From Rhodoferax sp. (GTDB lineage: Bacteria; Pseudomonadota; Gammaproteobacteria; Burkholderiales; Burkholderiaceae_C): a DNA stretch of 64,000 nucleotides. Positions 29,845-40,039 of this stretch are shown here, one piece after another. Where the stretch lies: assembly GCA_019449595.1 (NCBI GenBank), contig JAGRPL010000004.1:186001-250000 (forward strand), in the 5' to 3' direction. A model generated the notes under the pieces. It was not told the DNA's origin. It did no database searches and was given only the letters and a program-made list of their open reading frames with translations. Positions within the stretch are counted from its first letter, which is position 1; the number at the start of each line of letters is the position of its first letter. The position numbers and the translations under genes are program-made.

Positions 29845-30782
29845 GCACCACGCAGGAAATCCTGCTGGCCGAGCCCCGTGGTTTCTGTGCCGGGGTGGAC
29901 CGGGCCATTGAAATCGTGGAGCGCGCGCTGCAGAAGTTCGGCCGCCCCATCTACGTGCGCCACGAGATCGTGCACAACACCTATGTGGTCAACGACCTCA
30001 AGGCCAAGGGCGCCATCTTCATTGAGGAGCTCGATGACGTGCCCCCCGGCGCCACGCTGGTGTTCTCGGCGCATGGCGTGAGCCTGGCCATCCAGCAGGA
30101 AGCGCAGCGCCGCGGCTTCCAGATCTTCGACGCCACCTGTCCGCTGGTGAGCAAGGTCCACGTCGAAGTGGCCAAGCTGCACAAGGAAGGTTTCGAGTTC
30201 ATCATGATCGGCCACAAGGGGCACCCGGAAGTGGAAGGCACCATGGGCCAGCTGGAAAGCGGCATCCACCTGGTGGAAGACGTGGCCGACGTGGCCCGCA
30301 TCCAGCCCCGCCAGACCGAGAAGCTGGCGCTGGTCACCCAGACCACGCTGAGCGTGGACGACGCCGCCGACATTGCGGCGGCGGTGCGCGCGCGCTTTCC
30401 CAACGTGCAGGCCCCCAAGCAGCAGGACATCTGCTACGCCACGCAGAACCGCCAGGACGCCATCAAGATCCTGTCGCCGCAGGTGGACATCATGATCGTG
30501 GTGGGCAGCCCCACCAGCTCCAACAGCAACCGCCTGGCCGAGCTGGCGCGCAAGCTGGGTGTGACCAGCTACATGGTGGACAACGCCGACGAGCTGCAGA
30601 CCGCCTGGTTCGAAGGCAAGAGCCGCGTCGGCCTGACCGCCGGTGCCTCGGCCCCCGAGATTCTGGTGCGCCAGGTGATTGACCGCATCCGGGCGCTGGG
30701 CGCGGTCTCAGTGCGCAAGATGGACGGCATTGAGGAGACGGTGAAGTTTCCGCTGCCCAAGGGCCTGAAGATCGACGCCTGA
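29841..30782 (+). CDS. ispH: 4-hydroxy-3-methylbut-2-enyl diphosphate reductase
   Basis: Last step of the MEP isoprenoid pathway, making IPP and DMAPP with an iron-sulfur cluster. 313 aa, full family length. Cluster cysteines are seen in [11 protein letters not shown] (Cys16), DATCPLVSK and [25 protein letters not shown] and [11 protein letters not shown] are the substrate-binding motifs. Translationally coupled to fkpB. Confidence 0.97.
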   Translation: MSTTQEILLAEPRGFCAGVDRAIEIVERALQKFGRPIYVRHEIVHNTYVVNDLKAKGAIFIEELDDVPPGATLVFSAHGVSLAIQQEAQRRGFQIFDATCPLVSKVHVEVAKLHKEGFEFIMIGHKGHPEVEGTMGQLESGIHLVEDVADVARIQPRQTEKLALVTQTTLSVDDAADIAAAVRARFPNVQAPKQQDICYATQNRQDAIKILSPQVDIMIVVGSPTSSNSNRLAELARKLGVTSYMVDNADELQTAWFEGKSRVGLTAGASAPEILVRQVIDRIRALGAVSVRKMDGIEETVKFPLPKGLKIDA

Positions 30783-30793
30783 GCGCGCCGGTG

Positions 30794-32189
<1,396 letters not shown>

Positions 32190-32224
32190 TAGAATACGCG
32201 CTTCGTCCAATCGAAGCGATTTCA

Positions 32225-32312
32225 GGAGAGATGGCAGAGTGGTCGAATGTACTTGACTCGAAATCAAGCGTACCGCAAGGTACCGTGGGTTCGAATCCCA
32301 CTCTCTCCGCCA
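32225..32312 (+). tRNA. tRNA-Ser, anticodon CGA
   Basis: 88 bases including encoded CCA. The acceptor stem GGAGAGA pairs with TCTCTCC, the anticodon stem CTTGA/TCAAG holds loop CTCGAAA (anticodon CGA, reads UCG), the long variable arm GCGTACCGCAAGGTACC is typical of serine tRNA, and the T arm GTGGGTTCGAATCCCAC is perfect. Confidence 0.97.
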
Positions 32313-32320
32313 AGAAATAA

Positions 32321-32354
32321 AAATAGCCCATGTCAACCATGGGCTATTTTTTTT
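32321..32354 (+). terminator. Rho-independent terminator after tRNA-Ser
   Basis: AATAGCCCATG and CATGGGCTATT form an 11-bp stem with a 5-base loop, followed by eight T. It starts nine bases after the tRNA 3' end and closes the serS/tRNA unit. Confidence 0.93.
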
Positions 32355-32733
32355 GTCTGCATGATTGACGACCTGGAGCCACAAGCAACCTGTCGCCCCC
32401 AGCGCCCCCAGCGCCCCCAGCGTCCCCAAGCGGCCCCAAGCGGCCATTGCTATAGTGCAAATTGGGAGGATTGGATGAACAGCTCAAATCTCAGTTGCCC
32501 GATGGAACCGCGGGGTCCGCGGCAGGCATTGCCTTGGATTCGTCAAGCTCCGCCACACCACTTACCTGTGGACCTTTGCAGGTCTGGACGCGGCAAGGCA
32601 CCTCTACGAGTCGCATCATTTCCGTCTCGTTCAGGAGCATCCTGGAAACCAATGGGGAACGGTTGTCCATGAGCAGCGGTTCGAACGCACTTGAATCCTG
32701 GGTGCTCGTGACCGGCACCCGGGCCGTGGCGGT
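32355..32733. other. 379-bp stretch without an assigned gene
   Basis: After the terminator comes a short tandem repeat (32394-32440), then ~270 bp with weaker codon bias than the surroundings. Frames on both strands stay open here: a rightward 91-codon frame starting at a TTG at 32462 ends in an ATGA overlap with the DUF1697 gene, and a leftward frame covers the same bases. Neither matches a family I recognise. It may be debris from a lost gene. Confidence 0.4.
32394..32440. repeat. Short tandem repeat of CGCCCCCAG units
   Basis: Three exact copies of CGCCCCCAG followed by two 10-base variants (CGTCCCCAAG, CGGCCCCAAG). It lies in noncoding DNA 40 bp after the tRNA-Ser terminator. Confidence 0.85.
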
Positions 32734-33270
32734 ATGAATACCTACGTTGCGCTGCTTCGCGGCATCAATGTGGGCGGCAACGGCACCCTTCCGATGCCGG
32801 AGCTTGTCGCTACGCTGGAAGCAATGGGGGCACGGAAGGTGAGGACCTATATTCAAAGCGGAAATGCCGTATTCGAGAGCGCCGAAAAGAATGCAGCGCG
32901 TCTTGCTGAGCAACTTTCCGCGGAGATCAAGAAGCGCCGTGGCTTCGAGCCGCATGTGCAAATGCTCACCCGCGAAGCCCTTGCCAAAGCGATTGCGGAA
33001 AACCCCTTTCCAGAGGCTGTGCTCGACCCCGTTAGCTTGCACCTCGGCTTTCTCGCCGCATGCCCCAAGAACCCGGATCTGGAGAAACTCTCCGGTCTCC
33101 GGAAGGACAGCGAACGGTTTCACTTGTCCGAAAGGGTGTTTTATCTGCACGCGCCCGAGGGGGTTGGCAGATCAAAACTCGCCGCCAGCGCCGAGAGACT
33201 GCTGGGTGTTCCCATGACGGATCGCAACTGGAGAACGGTCTGCAAAATCATGGAAATGGCCGAATTGTGA
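32734..33270 (+). CDS. DUF1697 family protein
   Basis: 178 aa, soluble, recognised by the DUF1697 opening YVALLRGINVGG and the YIQSGNAVFES segment. Its function is unknown. GC content and codon bias are lower than in the flanking genes, and the protein is of a type that occurs sporadically across bacteria, so horizontal gain is plausible. It stands with the DUF1801 gene between the tRNA-Ser terminator and a second terminator. Confidence 0.9.
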   Translation: MNTYVALLRGINVGGNGTLPMPELVATLEAMGARKVRTYIQSGNAVFESAEKNAARLAEQLSAEIKKRRGFEPHVQMLTREALAKAIAENPFPEAVLDPVSLHLGFLAACPKNPDLEKLSGLRKDSERFHLSERVFYLHAPEGVGRSKLAASAERLLGVPMTDRNWRTVCKIMEMAEL

Positions 33271-33360
33271 GCGAGGCGCACGCCCTGCGGGCGATCAAAT
33301 TTCCCGTATAAAACCGTGTGAGTCCACTCACCCTGAACGTTGGTCTACCAGGACAACACC

Positions 33361-33777
33361 ATGAATCAAAACGTTTCTAACGATAGCCAATCGGCATCGG
33401 AGTTCATTGACGGAAAGCTCGCTGCGCTTGGAGACTGGCGCGGGAGCGCTCTTGGAACCGTGCGCGGGCTGATCAAAGAGGCTGCCCCCGATGTCATTGA
33501 AGAAGTGAAATGGATGGGAACGCCCGTCTGGTCCCTGAACGGCATCATCTGTACGGGCGAAATTTACAAGGCCAAAGTGAAGCTCACCTTTGCCAAGGGG
33601 GCTGCCCTCAGCGATCCCGCAAAGCTGTTCAACTCAGGTCTTGATGGCAACGTAAGGCGCGCTATCGACATCCATGAGGGTGAGCACGTCAATGCGGTTG
33701 CCTTCAAGGAACTTGTCCGTGCTGCTGTGGCGCACAATGCAGCTGCCAAAAAACACAAACCGACACGCGCCACATGA
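33361..33777 (+). CDS. DUF1801 family protein
   Basis: 138 aa from the ATG at 33361, which has AGGA eight bases upstream; an earlier frame start at 33340 has none. The DUF1801 (YdhG-like) fold is suggested by the APDVIEEVKWMGTPVW segment and the later KLTFAKGAAL. Its function is not known. There is no signal peptide. Codon use is like that of the DUF1697 neighbour, and both may have arrived together. Confidence 0.88.
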   Translation: MNQNVSNDSQSASEFIDGKLAALGDWRGSALGTVRGLIKEAAPDVIEEVKWMGTPVWSLNGIICTGEIYKAKVKLTFAKGAALSDPAKLFNSGLDGNVRRAIDIHEGEHVNAVAFKELVRAAVAHNAAAKKHKPTRAT

Positions 33778-33834
33778 GCGGCCCGTCGGGGCCCCAAATG
33801 GCCACCGACGGTAACGGCCACACACTTCGCCACG

Positions 33835-33857
33835 AACCCCGCGTTTGCGGGGTTTTT
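33835..33857 (+). terminator. Rho-independent terminator after the DUF1801 gene
   Basis: CCCCGC-GTTT-GCGGGG, a 6-bp GC stem followed by five T, 57 bases after the DUF1801 stop and just before the end of the convergent DUF465 gene. Confidence 0.85.
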
Positions 33858-33876
33858 GTTGCTGCCGTGTCGCGCG

Positions 33877-34101
33877 TCAGGCCTTGTCGGCCTCAATCTT
33901 CCGAAGGATGTCGTACAGCTCGTCCTTGAGGTGCAATTTCTTCTTTTTCAGGTTTTCGATTTCCTCATGGGTCCCCTGCGGGATGCTGGACTCCATATTC
34001 TTGATCTGTTGGTCGAGCTGGTTGTGCTGATCGAACAGACGGGTGAAATGGTGGTTGCTCGTCTTGAGCTGTGTGATCAGGTCGCGGTACTCTGGAAACA
34101 T
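33877..34101 (-). CDS. DUF465 (YdcH-like) small coiled-coil protein
   Basis: 74 aa, almost entirely helical with heptad spacing (HNQLDQQIKNMES, EEIENLKKKKLHLKDEL), the pattern of the DUF465 family. The molecular role is unknown. The ATG at 34101 has GAGGAA upstream. It lies downstream of the rnk-like gene on the same strand, 114 bp apart. Confidence 0.88.
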   Translation of the reverse strand: MFPEYRDLITQLKTSNHHFTRLFDQHNQLDQQIKNMESSIPQGTHEEIENLKKKKLHLKDELYDILRKIEADKA

Positions 34102-34183
34102 GGGAATTCCTCAAAAAAATGGGCTGTTTCGGGATGACACAGGCTGTGTGGTGACGGGTCTGGGTACGGGCCTCCTTTCGTCA

Positions 34184-34203
34184 CCCCGGCGCAACCGCCG
34201 GGG
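34184..34203. other. Strong 8-bp GC hairpin between rnk-like and DUF465 genes
   Basis: CCCCGGCG-CAAC-CGCCGGGG, a perfect stem 12 bp after the rnk-like stop codon. It lacks a T run, so it is either a rho-assisted end or an mRNA-protecting structure between the two genes. Confidence 0.5.
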
Positions 34204-34215
34204 GGTGTGCATGCT

Positions 34216-34617
34216 CTAGGTTGTGTAGTGGCCAGCAGCTTCCGGCTGGAACAGGATGGCGGCCACCTCTGCTGCCTGGGCCTCTCCGCCGGGCATGTTC
34301 CACTGTGCCCGCGCGCCAACGCGCAGGCCCAGCAAGGCCGAGCCCATGGGGGCGAGCGCGGACACCCGTCCGAGGCCAGGTTCGGCATCGGCCGGATAGC
34401 ACAGGGTCATCTTCTGGCGCAGGCCGGTGGCGGGAAACACAATCTCCACCTGGGAGTTCATGGTGACGACGTCCGGCGGGATCTCCCGGGACGGCAGCAG
34501 GTCCACCAGACCCTGGCTGTCTGACAGTTCGCCAGGCAGGTCGCCACCGGTTAGTTTTTTCAGGCGAATGAAGTCCAGCTCGGTCAGCAGTCGCAGGCTT
34601 TCTTGGTTTGCGTGCAT
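34216..34617 (-). CDS. rnk: Rnk/GreA-type transcription factor
   Basis: 133 aa from the ATG at 34617 (MHANQESLRLLTEL) with GGAG seven bases upstream; a longer frame to 34920 has no such site. A short N-terminal helix region is followed by a GreA/GreB C-terminal FKBP-like domain (VVTMNSQVEIVFPATG, YPADAEPG, SALAPMGSALLGLRVG). This is the build of Rnk, a regulator of nucleoside diphosphate kinase that binds RNA polymerase in E. coli. The symbol is by family only. Confidence 0.85.
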   Translation of the reverse strand: MHANQESLRLLTELDFIRLKKLTGGDLPGELSDSQGLVDLLPSREIPPDVVTMNSQVEIVFPATGLRQKMTLCYPADAEPGLGRVSALAPMGSALLGLRVGARAQWNMPGGEAQAAEVAAILFQPEAAGHYTT

Positions 34618-34924
34618 GGTGCACTCCGTGTAGTGCGGCCGCCCCGTGAGAGGCGAGAGACGGCCGCGATCGCGCGGGGTGGAGGCCCGGCGATGGTGGA
34701 TTGCGCAAAAAGAAAAGGGGGAAGGAGGTATCGCCGGGCTCAGGAATGTGCGACCGGACGGCGCAGACCGGCGGTACCCGTCACGGTGCGCGACCACACC
34801 GCCGCACCTGCCATGAAGGGCAGGGCTGCAACCGAGTGGAGCCGGGGGCAAACAGAACGCGCCATGGTTGGATTGTAGGAAAACCACGGCTTGCGGACAA
34901 GCCCGAACCCCATGCCCCATGGGA
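34618..34924. other. 307-bp stretch without an assigned gene
   Basis: Upstream region of the rnk-like gene. It contains a purine-rich stretch with GGAGGT near 34726 and GC-rich DNA. No open frame here has a recognisable product, and no clear promoter or terminator was found. Confidence 0.5.
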
Positions 34925-35233
34925 CTACTGGGCCAAAATCCATTTGACCAGCGTGCGGGCTTCCGCTTCGCTGACCTGCGGGTTGGCAGGCATGGGAACC
35001 TGGCCCCACACGCCGTAGCCGCCGATGAGCACTTTTTTGGTCAGTTTGTCTTCGGCATTTTTCTGGTCTTCGTACCGTGCCGCGATGCTGTTGAACGCGG
35101 GACCGACCAGCTTGCTGGTCATGGCATGGCAAACCATGCAGTTTTTCGCCTTCGCCAGCTCGGCATTGGCCAGGGCCGCGCTGGAGGTGAAAGCCATGGC
35201 CACCAGGCCCGTCCACAAGTAGATGCGTTTCAT
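34925..35233 (-). CDS. Periplasmic class I cytochrome c
   Basis: 102 aa from the ATG at 35233 (GGGAG upstream). An export signal (1-23, ending ALA-NA) is followed by the heme site CMVCH at 32-36 and the likely axial Met81 in VPMPAN, giving His/Met ligation. Its small size matches the c551/c552 electron carriers. No partner oxidase or reductase is adjacent, so its place in respiration cannot be told. Confidence 0.92.
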   Translation of the reverse strand: MKRIYLWTGLVAMAFTSSAALANAELAKAKNCMVCHAMTSKLVGPAFNSIAARYEDQKNAEDKLTKKVLIGGYGVWGQVPMPANPQVSEAEARTLVKWILAQ

Positions 35234-35395
35234 GGGTCTCTCCCAAAAAATGGAACCGCCTTCGTCCACCGTGTACCGCCCGTTGCTTCAGGGCTTGCGG
35301 ATCACACGCCCCATCGGATTGCGGTGGTGCTTCAAGCGTAATGGCAAATGGCGATCGTTGCAATCGCGCCGGGAGAACGCGGCGCGGGCGCCGGT

Positions 35396-38092
35396 TCACG
35401 GTGTTGGCAGCTGCAACTCCAGATCCAGGCCGTTGAGGAAGTCGCCATCAGGCTGCACCTCCACCCGGCGCGCCTTGCTGGCCACCAGCCGGAGTTTTTG
35501 GACCTGCTCCGGCGAGACCCGCAGCGTGTAGCGCCCCGGCATGACCTGGTGCAGGGTGTAGAACCCGTCGGATGCGCTGCGGGTGCGCATGGTGACGGCA
35601 CCGCTGCTGTCCACCAGTTCGAGCAGCACGTCACCAATGCCACGGCGGCTGCCTTTTTCCACCAGATAGGTGGTGCCATCAATGTCAGTCGTGGAGACCA
35701 CGGGAAATTCGACGGTCTGCACCAGCCCCGGGCGCGGCAGCACGCGCACCCCTTCGGTGACGGGCTTCCACTGCGGGTCCTCCAGCGTGGTCGTGTCGAT
35801 GCCGATGTCGGCGTAGCGCCCGGCCGGCAGCCGGTTGAGCAGGGCCTCGCCGGTGTCGTCGGTGCGGTTGGGGTGACGGCCACCCCGGTTGACGATGAAC
35901 CCGGCATTGGGAACCCACTCTTCCCCCGGGTCGTGTATGCCGTTGAGGTTGCGGTCCACGAAGGCCTGTGCGGATACCGCACCGGTGCCGGCCATGGGTA
36001 CACCGTCGGCGAACCACTTGCCGCTGCGGGCGTCGCGGCCCAGGGCCATGAACAGCTGGAGCGCGATGGCGTACTCATGCTTGTCGGAGTAGCTGCCGCT
36101 CACGGCAAGGGCAATGGGGCCCAGGTTTTTGCTCAGGCCGCCGGAGATCAGCGTGCTGTTGCCGGTGAAATCGCGCAGCAGACCGACGTTGACCCGGTAC
36201 CCCGATGCCAGATTGCGGTCGGCCACGACGGAGAGGGTGTCAAAGCGGCTCTCCGGGTTCAGGGAGTAGCCGAGCTGTCCGGACAGCCCCATGTCGGCCA
36301 CCCGGCGGCTCAGTTGCAGCGTGCCGGTCGTGGTGGTGGTGGTGGGCAGGCCGGCGCCACTGGAGGTGAGCCAGTTCAGCCCGTTGGTGTACGACGTTTC
36401 AGCCGCCAGAAACGACAGCCGGCCGGAGACCTGGTCGTTGGAGACGCCGGACTGCAGCTGCTCGCGCTGCACCTCCAGTGCCACGGGCATGCGCGGCAGG
36501 CCGCTGGGCACCAGCGTGCCCACGGCCCGCACCTTGTCGCGCTGGCGGATGGGGTTGTTGCTGGCACTGAACACGTCGCTGTCATAGCCGTCTTGCAGCT
36601 GGGTGTGCAGCAGGTCCACGGCATAGGTTCCCAACTGCGTCTTCAGACCCAGTTCGCCCAGCAGGCCGCCGTTCTGGGCGAGGATCAGATCCGAGGTGAT
36701 GATGGCCGATGGCAGGTAGCCCCGCAGCCCGAACTGGGAGTAGGCACGCTGTTCGCTGGTGCTCTGGCCCGTGACGGGGCGTGGCAGGCGCACAAAGGTG
36801 GCGGTGGCGGCCAGCTCCTTGAACAGGCCCATGTCGAACTTGGCCACGCTGCGATTGCTGCCGTTGTCTGCCGTGTGCTGTGTGAGCGTGTACAGGAATT
36901 CGCCGGGCTGCACGGCGGACTGGTCCAGCAGAAAACTCTTGCGCTCGGTGCGCATTTGCCCCAGCGGGCCGTTGAAGACCAGCTGGAAGTCGTTGCGACC
37001 GTAGGACAGGGGCAGATCATCGAAGGCATACAACCCGTCGCCCCGCGATTGCTGGAAGCCCAGCACCGCGTCGTTGTAGTACAGGGTGACATCCCAGCCC
37101 GGCGGCAGGTCGCCGCGCAGGCTCTGGCGGTCAAAGCTGGTGGGCTGGTCGAGTCGGCGGTTGCTCACGGTGCCGCCGCTGCCGGTCGGGTTGGTGGACA
37201 GGATGTTGGGCACACTGGGCGCCTGGATGTTGCCCAGCATGAAGCTGCGTGCCTGTGCGGGGCCGAGCAAGCCGGCGTCGGGGTCGTTGCGGCCCAGGGT
37301 GACCCGGGAGTCGGGTGTCGACTTGTCACGTGTGGCACTGATGTAGGCCGCTCCCTCCATGCCCAGCACATCGGCGGTCAGGTAGGCGGTATAGGCGGTG
37401 TTGTACTGCTTGGAGCCATTGCCAAAGCGCGCGTCGGCACCGAAGGTCTGGTCAATGAAAGGCCGGTCAATCAGCTGATAGGGCGCCAGCTGGCGGGGGT
37501 AGCCCGGGTCGCTGTCGTCGACGGTTGCAGCGGTGCGCAGATGCGCTGCGGTGCGCTCGCGCTCCAGGCGCGCTTGCAGGGGCAGTTTTTCCCGCGGTTT
37601 GATGCGCAGCTGCAGCGATGGCAGGTCAATTTCGAAGTCGATGGGCAGCCAGCGCGACAGCAATTGGCTGGAGATATAGATGTCGTCGCCAATGACCCGC
37701 GCGCGGCGTGCCTCGTAGCTGGTCTCGCGCCCGGCGATGCTGGCAATGGCCTGTTCCACGTTCAGCCCGAACGGGTTGTCTTCCCGCAGGATGTAGCCGC
37801 TGGCGCTACCGGCCTCGGGTTGCACGGTGATGGCCAGGGTGAGCAGGCGCGCCAGCTCACCCAGGGGCAGCAGAATCTGCGGGCCATCCTGGTAGGCGGT
37901 CAGGCTGTCGGACAGCACGGTGCCGTCGAGTCGAACGTCCAGCAGGAGCAGGTTGGCCTCGGCGGCGGCGCGGCCTTTGGGCGCGACCGGTGGCGGTGTG
38001 GCCGCGGGAAGGGGCTGGGCCATGGCTGCCGTTGCCGCGAGAGCCGCAAGCAGGCAGGGGAGAGCCCCCAAGGGCTGTTTCAGGGTTCGCAT
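35396..38092 (-). CDS. Fimbrial outer-membrane usher (FimD/PapC family)
   Basis: About 898 aa. A signal peptide (1-25, ending AMAQ), an N-terminal chaperone-binding domain, a long beta-barrel region and C-terminal plug-like domains are in line with ushers that assemble pili across the outer membrane. Seen: RVIGDDIYISSQLL, GNDFQLVFNGPLGQ-like barrel segments and FVDRNLNGIHDPGEEWVPNAGF near the C-terminus. The ATG at 38092 starts a good signal peptide; a GTG at 38122 would add ten residues. It is the last gene of the pilus operon. Confidence 0.9.
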   Translation of the reverse strand: MRTLKQPLGALPCLLAALAATAAMAQPLPAATPPPVAPKGRAAAEANLLLLDVRLDGTVLSDSLTAYQDGPQILLPLGELARLLTLAITVQPEAGSASGYILREDNPFGLNVEQAIASIAGRETSYEARRARVIGDDIYISSQLLSRWLPIDFEIDLPSLQLRIKPREKLPLQARLERERTAAHLRTAATVDDSDPGYPRQLAPYQLIDRPFIDQTFGADARFGNGSKQYNTAYTAYLTADVLGMEGAAYISATRDKSTPDSRVTLGRNDPDAGLLGPAQARSFMLGNIQAPSVPNILSTNPTGSGGTVSNRRLDQPTSFDRQSLRGDLPPGWDVTLYYNDAVLGFQQSRGDGLYAFDDLPLSYGRNDFQLVFNGPLGQMRTERKSFLLDQSAVQPGEFLYTLTQHTADNGSNRSVAKFDMGLFKELAATATFVRLPRPVTGQSTSEQRAYSQFGLRGYLPSAIITSDLILAQNGGLLGELGLKTQLGTYAVDLLHTQLQDGYDSDVFSASNNPIRQRDKVRAVGTLVPSGLPRMPVALEVQREQLQSGVSNDQVSGRLSFLAAETSYTNGLNWLTSSGAGLPTTTTTTGTLQLSRRVADMGLSGQLGYSLNPESRFDTLSVVADRNLASGYRVNVGLLRDFTGNSTLISGGLSKNLGPIALAVSGSYSDKHEYAIALQLFMALGRDARSGKWFADGVPMAGTGAVSAQAFVDRNLNGIHDPGEEWVPNAGFIVNRGGRHPNRTDDTGEALLNRLPAGRYADIGIDTTTLEDPQWKPVTEGVRVLPRPGLVQTVEFPVVSTTDIDGTTYLVEKGSRRGIGDVLLELVDSSGAVTMRTRSASDGFYTLHQVMPGRYTLRVSPEQVQKLRLVASKARRVEVQPDGDFLNGLDLELQLPTP

Positions 38093-38122
38093 GGCGGGTG
38101 CGCGCGTGTGGCTACCCCGCAC

Positions 38123-38974
38123 TCAAGGCAGGTTCAGGGTTGCCTCGGCCAGCAGGTGTGCGCCTGCCTCCGGGCGCTCTCGGTAGGTCAGGTGCAGGCT
38201 GCCACCCGCCAGCCGGGTTCCCGGTGGCAGTTGCAGCGGCATGCGGGCGCGGCGCAGCGCATTGGGCACATACACCGCCACGCCACCGGCCTTGGCAACC
38301 TCCAGCGGCGCGCCGCCCTGGGGTGTGAAGGTGACCGCCAGGTCGCCGTACACCGAGCGGTTGCCGCTGCGCGCCATCTGCAGGGTCAGTGCCGGGCCCT
38401 CCGTGGCGGTGGCCGGTTGCAGAGCCAGGTTCTGCAACGCAACGCTGGCTTGCGTGTCACCATGACGGACGATGACTGGAATGGACGCGCCGACCAGCGC
38501 CTTGATGACCACGCCAATCTCCTTGTTGCCCGCCTGGCCTGCCGACTCCACACTGCTGGTGCCCGCGGCCTCAGCCACGCGGTCAAACTGCAGGTGCGAG
38601 CGATATTCGCCTGGTGCCAGGTCCGCGGGTTTGCGCAGCAGAATGCGCACGGTCTGCGAAGTGCCAGGCTGCACCGTCACTTGCCGTGGCGAGTAGCGCA
38701 GCAGCGGGTCGGCAAAGTGCTCGCCCGGTCCGGGGGTGTCAATGGCGATGAATTCACCGGTCTCGCCCATGCGCCGGTTGACCAGGTTGATGCGGTAGGT
38801 CTCGGGCTCGGTGCCGTTGTTCATCAGTTCCACCTGCGCGGCGCGTTGGTTCTTTTCCAGCACGATACGGGTGGGATACAGCGCCAGGTCCGCCAGGGCG
38901 GTGCGTGCCAGTACCAGCAGTGTCAGCGCCGCCAGCCAGTGGACAGTGGTGCGTCCGGGGGGCAATAGATGCAT
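38123..38974 (-). CDS. Periplasmic pilus chaperone (PapD-like)
   Basis: 283 aa with an export signal (1-28, ending ALA-D). Two Ig-like domains: YPTRIVLEKNQRAAQVELMN holds the G1-type edge and the basic anchor region, and LLRYSPRQVTVQPGTSQTVRI follows. It caps pilus subunits in the periplasm and delivers them to the usher encoded 31 bp downstream. It lies 41 bp after the subunit genes. Confidence 0.9.
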   Translation of the reverse strand: MHLLPPGRTTVHWLAALTLLVLARTALADLALYPTRIVLEKNQRAAQVELMNNGTEPETYRINLVNRRMGETGEFIAIDTPGPGEHFADPLLRYSPRQVTVQPGTSQTVRILLRKPADLAPGEYRSHLQFDRVAEAAGTSSVESAGQAGNKEIGVVIKALVGASIPVIVRHGDTQASVALQNLALQPATATEGPALTLQMARSGNRSVYGDLAVTFTPQGGAPLEVAKAGGVAVYVPNALRRARMPLQLPPGTRLAGGSLHLTYRERPEAGAHLLAEATLNLP

Positions 38975-39015
38975 GGTGGGCCTTTCACAGAGGTTGAACA
39001 GGGCAGCGTGGCCGC

Positions 39016-39501
39016 TCAGTTGTATTGCACGGATACATTGAAGGACCCGGTGTAGCTGCCGGGCGTCTGGGCGTTACCGGCTGTCAGGGTAGCCCCGACC
39101 CGCAACACCTGCGAGCCGCCAGTCAGCGTTCCGGTTCCACTCGGGGTGCTGGTGAAGTTGTTGACAGCCATGGTGTGACTGCCGTCCGACAGGGTCACCG
39201 TATCGTTGGCCGGCAGTGTGATGGCGTAGGTGGCATCGGCCGTGCCGGTTACGGTGAACTGCGCCGCTGCGCCAGAAGCGCCCTGTGTCACCAGCAGCAC
39301 GCTGCCGCTCTTGCTGCGCCCGCCGTTGGGGGCCACGGTTACCGTGCCCCCGCTGCTGGCCACAAAGCCGCCAAATACCAGGTCCGCGGATTTGCTCAGG
39401 CTGATTTGCGCCCACGCCGGAGCGATTGCAGCCAGGCCGGCCACGAGCAGTACGCTGCGCCATGCCTCTGTACGTGGGGTGGTGACGATGGGGTGTTTCA
39501 A
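39016..39501 (-). CDS. DUF4402-type pilus subunit 3
   Basis: 161 aa, export signal ending AWA-Q near 31, then a beta-rich domain with SKSADLVFGGFV and a C-terminal strand ending SFNVSVQYN. The penultimate aromatic residue and alternating hydrophobics are as expected of subunits that bind the chaperone by strand donation. It resembles the first subunit gene of the operon (SIAKNTDMAFGSLV, TVAYN). Its start overlaps the stop of the preceding gene by four bases. Confidence 0.85.
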   Translation of the reverse strand: MKHPIVTTPRTEAWRSVLLVAGLAAIAPAWAQISLSKSADLVFGGFVASSGGTVTVAPNGGRSKSGSVLLVTQGASGAAAQFTVTGTADATYAITLPANDTVTLSDGSHTMAVNNFTSTPSGTGTLTGGSQVLRVGATLTAGNAQTPGSYTGSFNVSVQYN

Positions 39502-40037
39502 TTGAAGGCCACCGTGACGTTGTAGCTGCCCGACGTGCCCCCTGCGGGAGGCGGCGCCGATGACAGGGAGGCGGCCATGCCCGAGCCTAGCGTGCCATCC
39601 CCGGAACCGGGTCCCGAACCGGGGCGGCCGTTGGAGGATGCACCGGGTGCGCCAGCAGTGGCCGCCGCCGCGGTGGCTGCCGTGGAGCCCGCGCTGGAAC
39701 CGGAACCTGCGCCGGAGCTAGAGCCCGTGGCCGTCACGGGGGGCGGCGGGCTCGCTGGCGGCAGCAAGACCGTGACCCAGCCCGTGGAGGTGCTGACCGT
39801 GGCGGGTATCCCACCCAATGTTTCCTGCACGGTGACGGGAACCGGCGCAATGATGGTCGCGCTGGCGCTGCCCGTTGCCGTGGCCGCCAGGGCATGGCCC
39901 GGCGGCAGGGCTCCCAGGTAGATCCAGATTGCCACCGACGTCAGCAACACTCCGGCCGTGTCCCAGCTGGGTTGACGGCAACGTTCCTGTGCACGGCGAG
40001 ACATGGCGGTATGGGGTGTTGGCTGCCGGGAACGCAC
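39498..40037 (-). CDS. Low-complexity pilus subunit 2
   Basis: 179 aa. A basic N-terminus is followed by one hydrophobic segment (about 28-52), a short beta-like region (IIAPVPVTVQETLGG), a ~75-residue Ser/Gly/Ala/Pro-rich stretch, and a C-terminal strand SGSYNVTVAFN that matches the ends of the two flanking subunits. The middle of the usual subunit fold is missing or replaced. It may be a tip or linker subunit, or a decayed one. An internal ATG (MSRRAQERC) is another possible start. Confidence 0.7.
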   Translation of the reverse strand: MRSRQPTPHTAMSRRAQERCRQPSWDTAGVLLTSVAIWIYLGALPPGHALAATATGSASATIIAPVPVTVQETLGGIPATVSTSTGWVTVLLPPASPPPPVTATGSSSGAGSGSSAGSTAATAAAATAGAPGASSNGRPGSGPGSGDGTLGSGMAASLSSAPPPAGGTSGSYNVTVAFN

Positions 40038-40039
40038 GG

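Noticed and set aside
32462..32737. 91-codon frame with ATGA overlap onto the DUF1697 gene
   Set aside because: Starts with TTG, has no recognised family and competes with an open frame on the other strand; kept only as unassigned sequence.
32225..33400. Integrative element attached at the tRNA-Ser 3' end
   Set aside because: No second copy of the tRNA 3' end was found downstream, and there is no integrase gene.
35348..38968. A 1206-codon open frame on the plus strand
   Set aside because: Antisense to the usher and chaperone genes, which carry recognised features and signal peptides.
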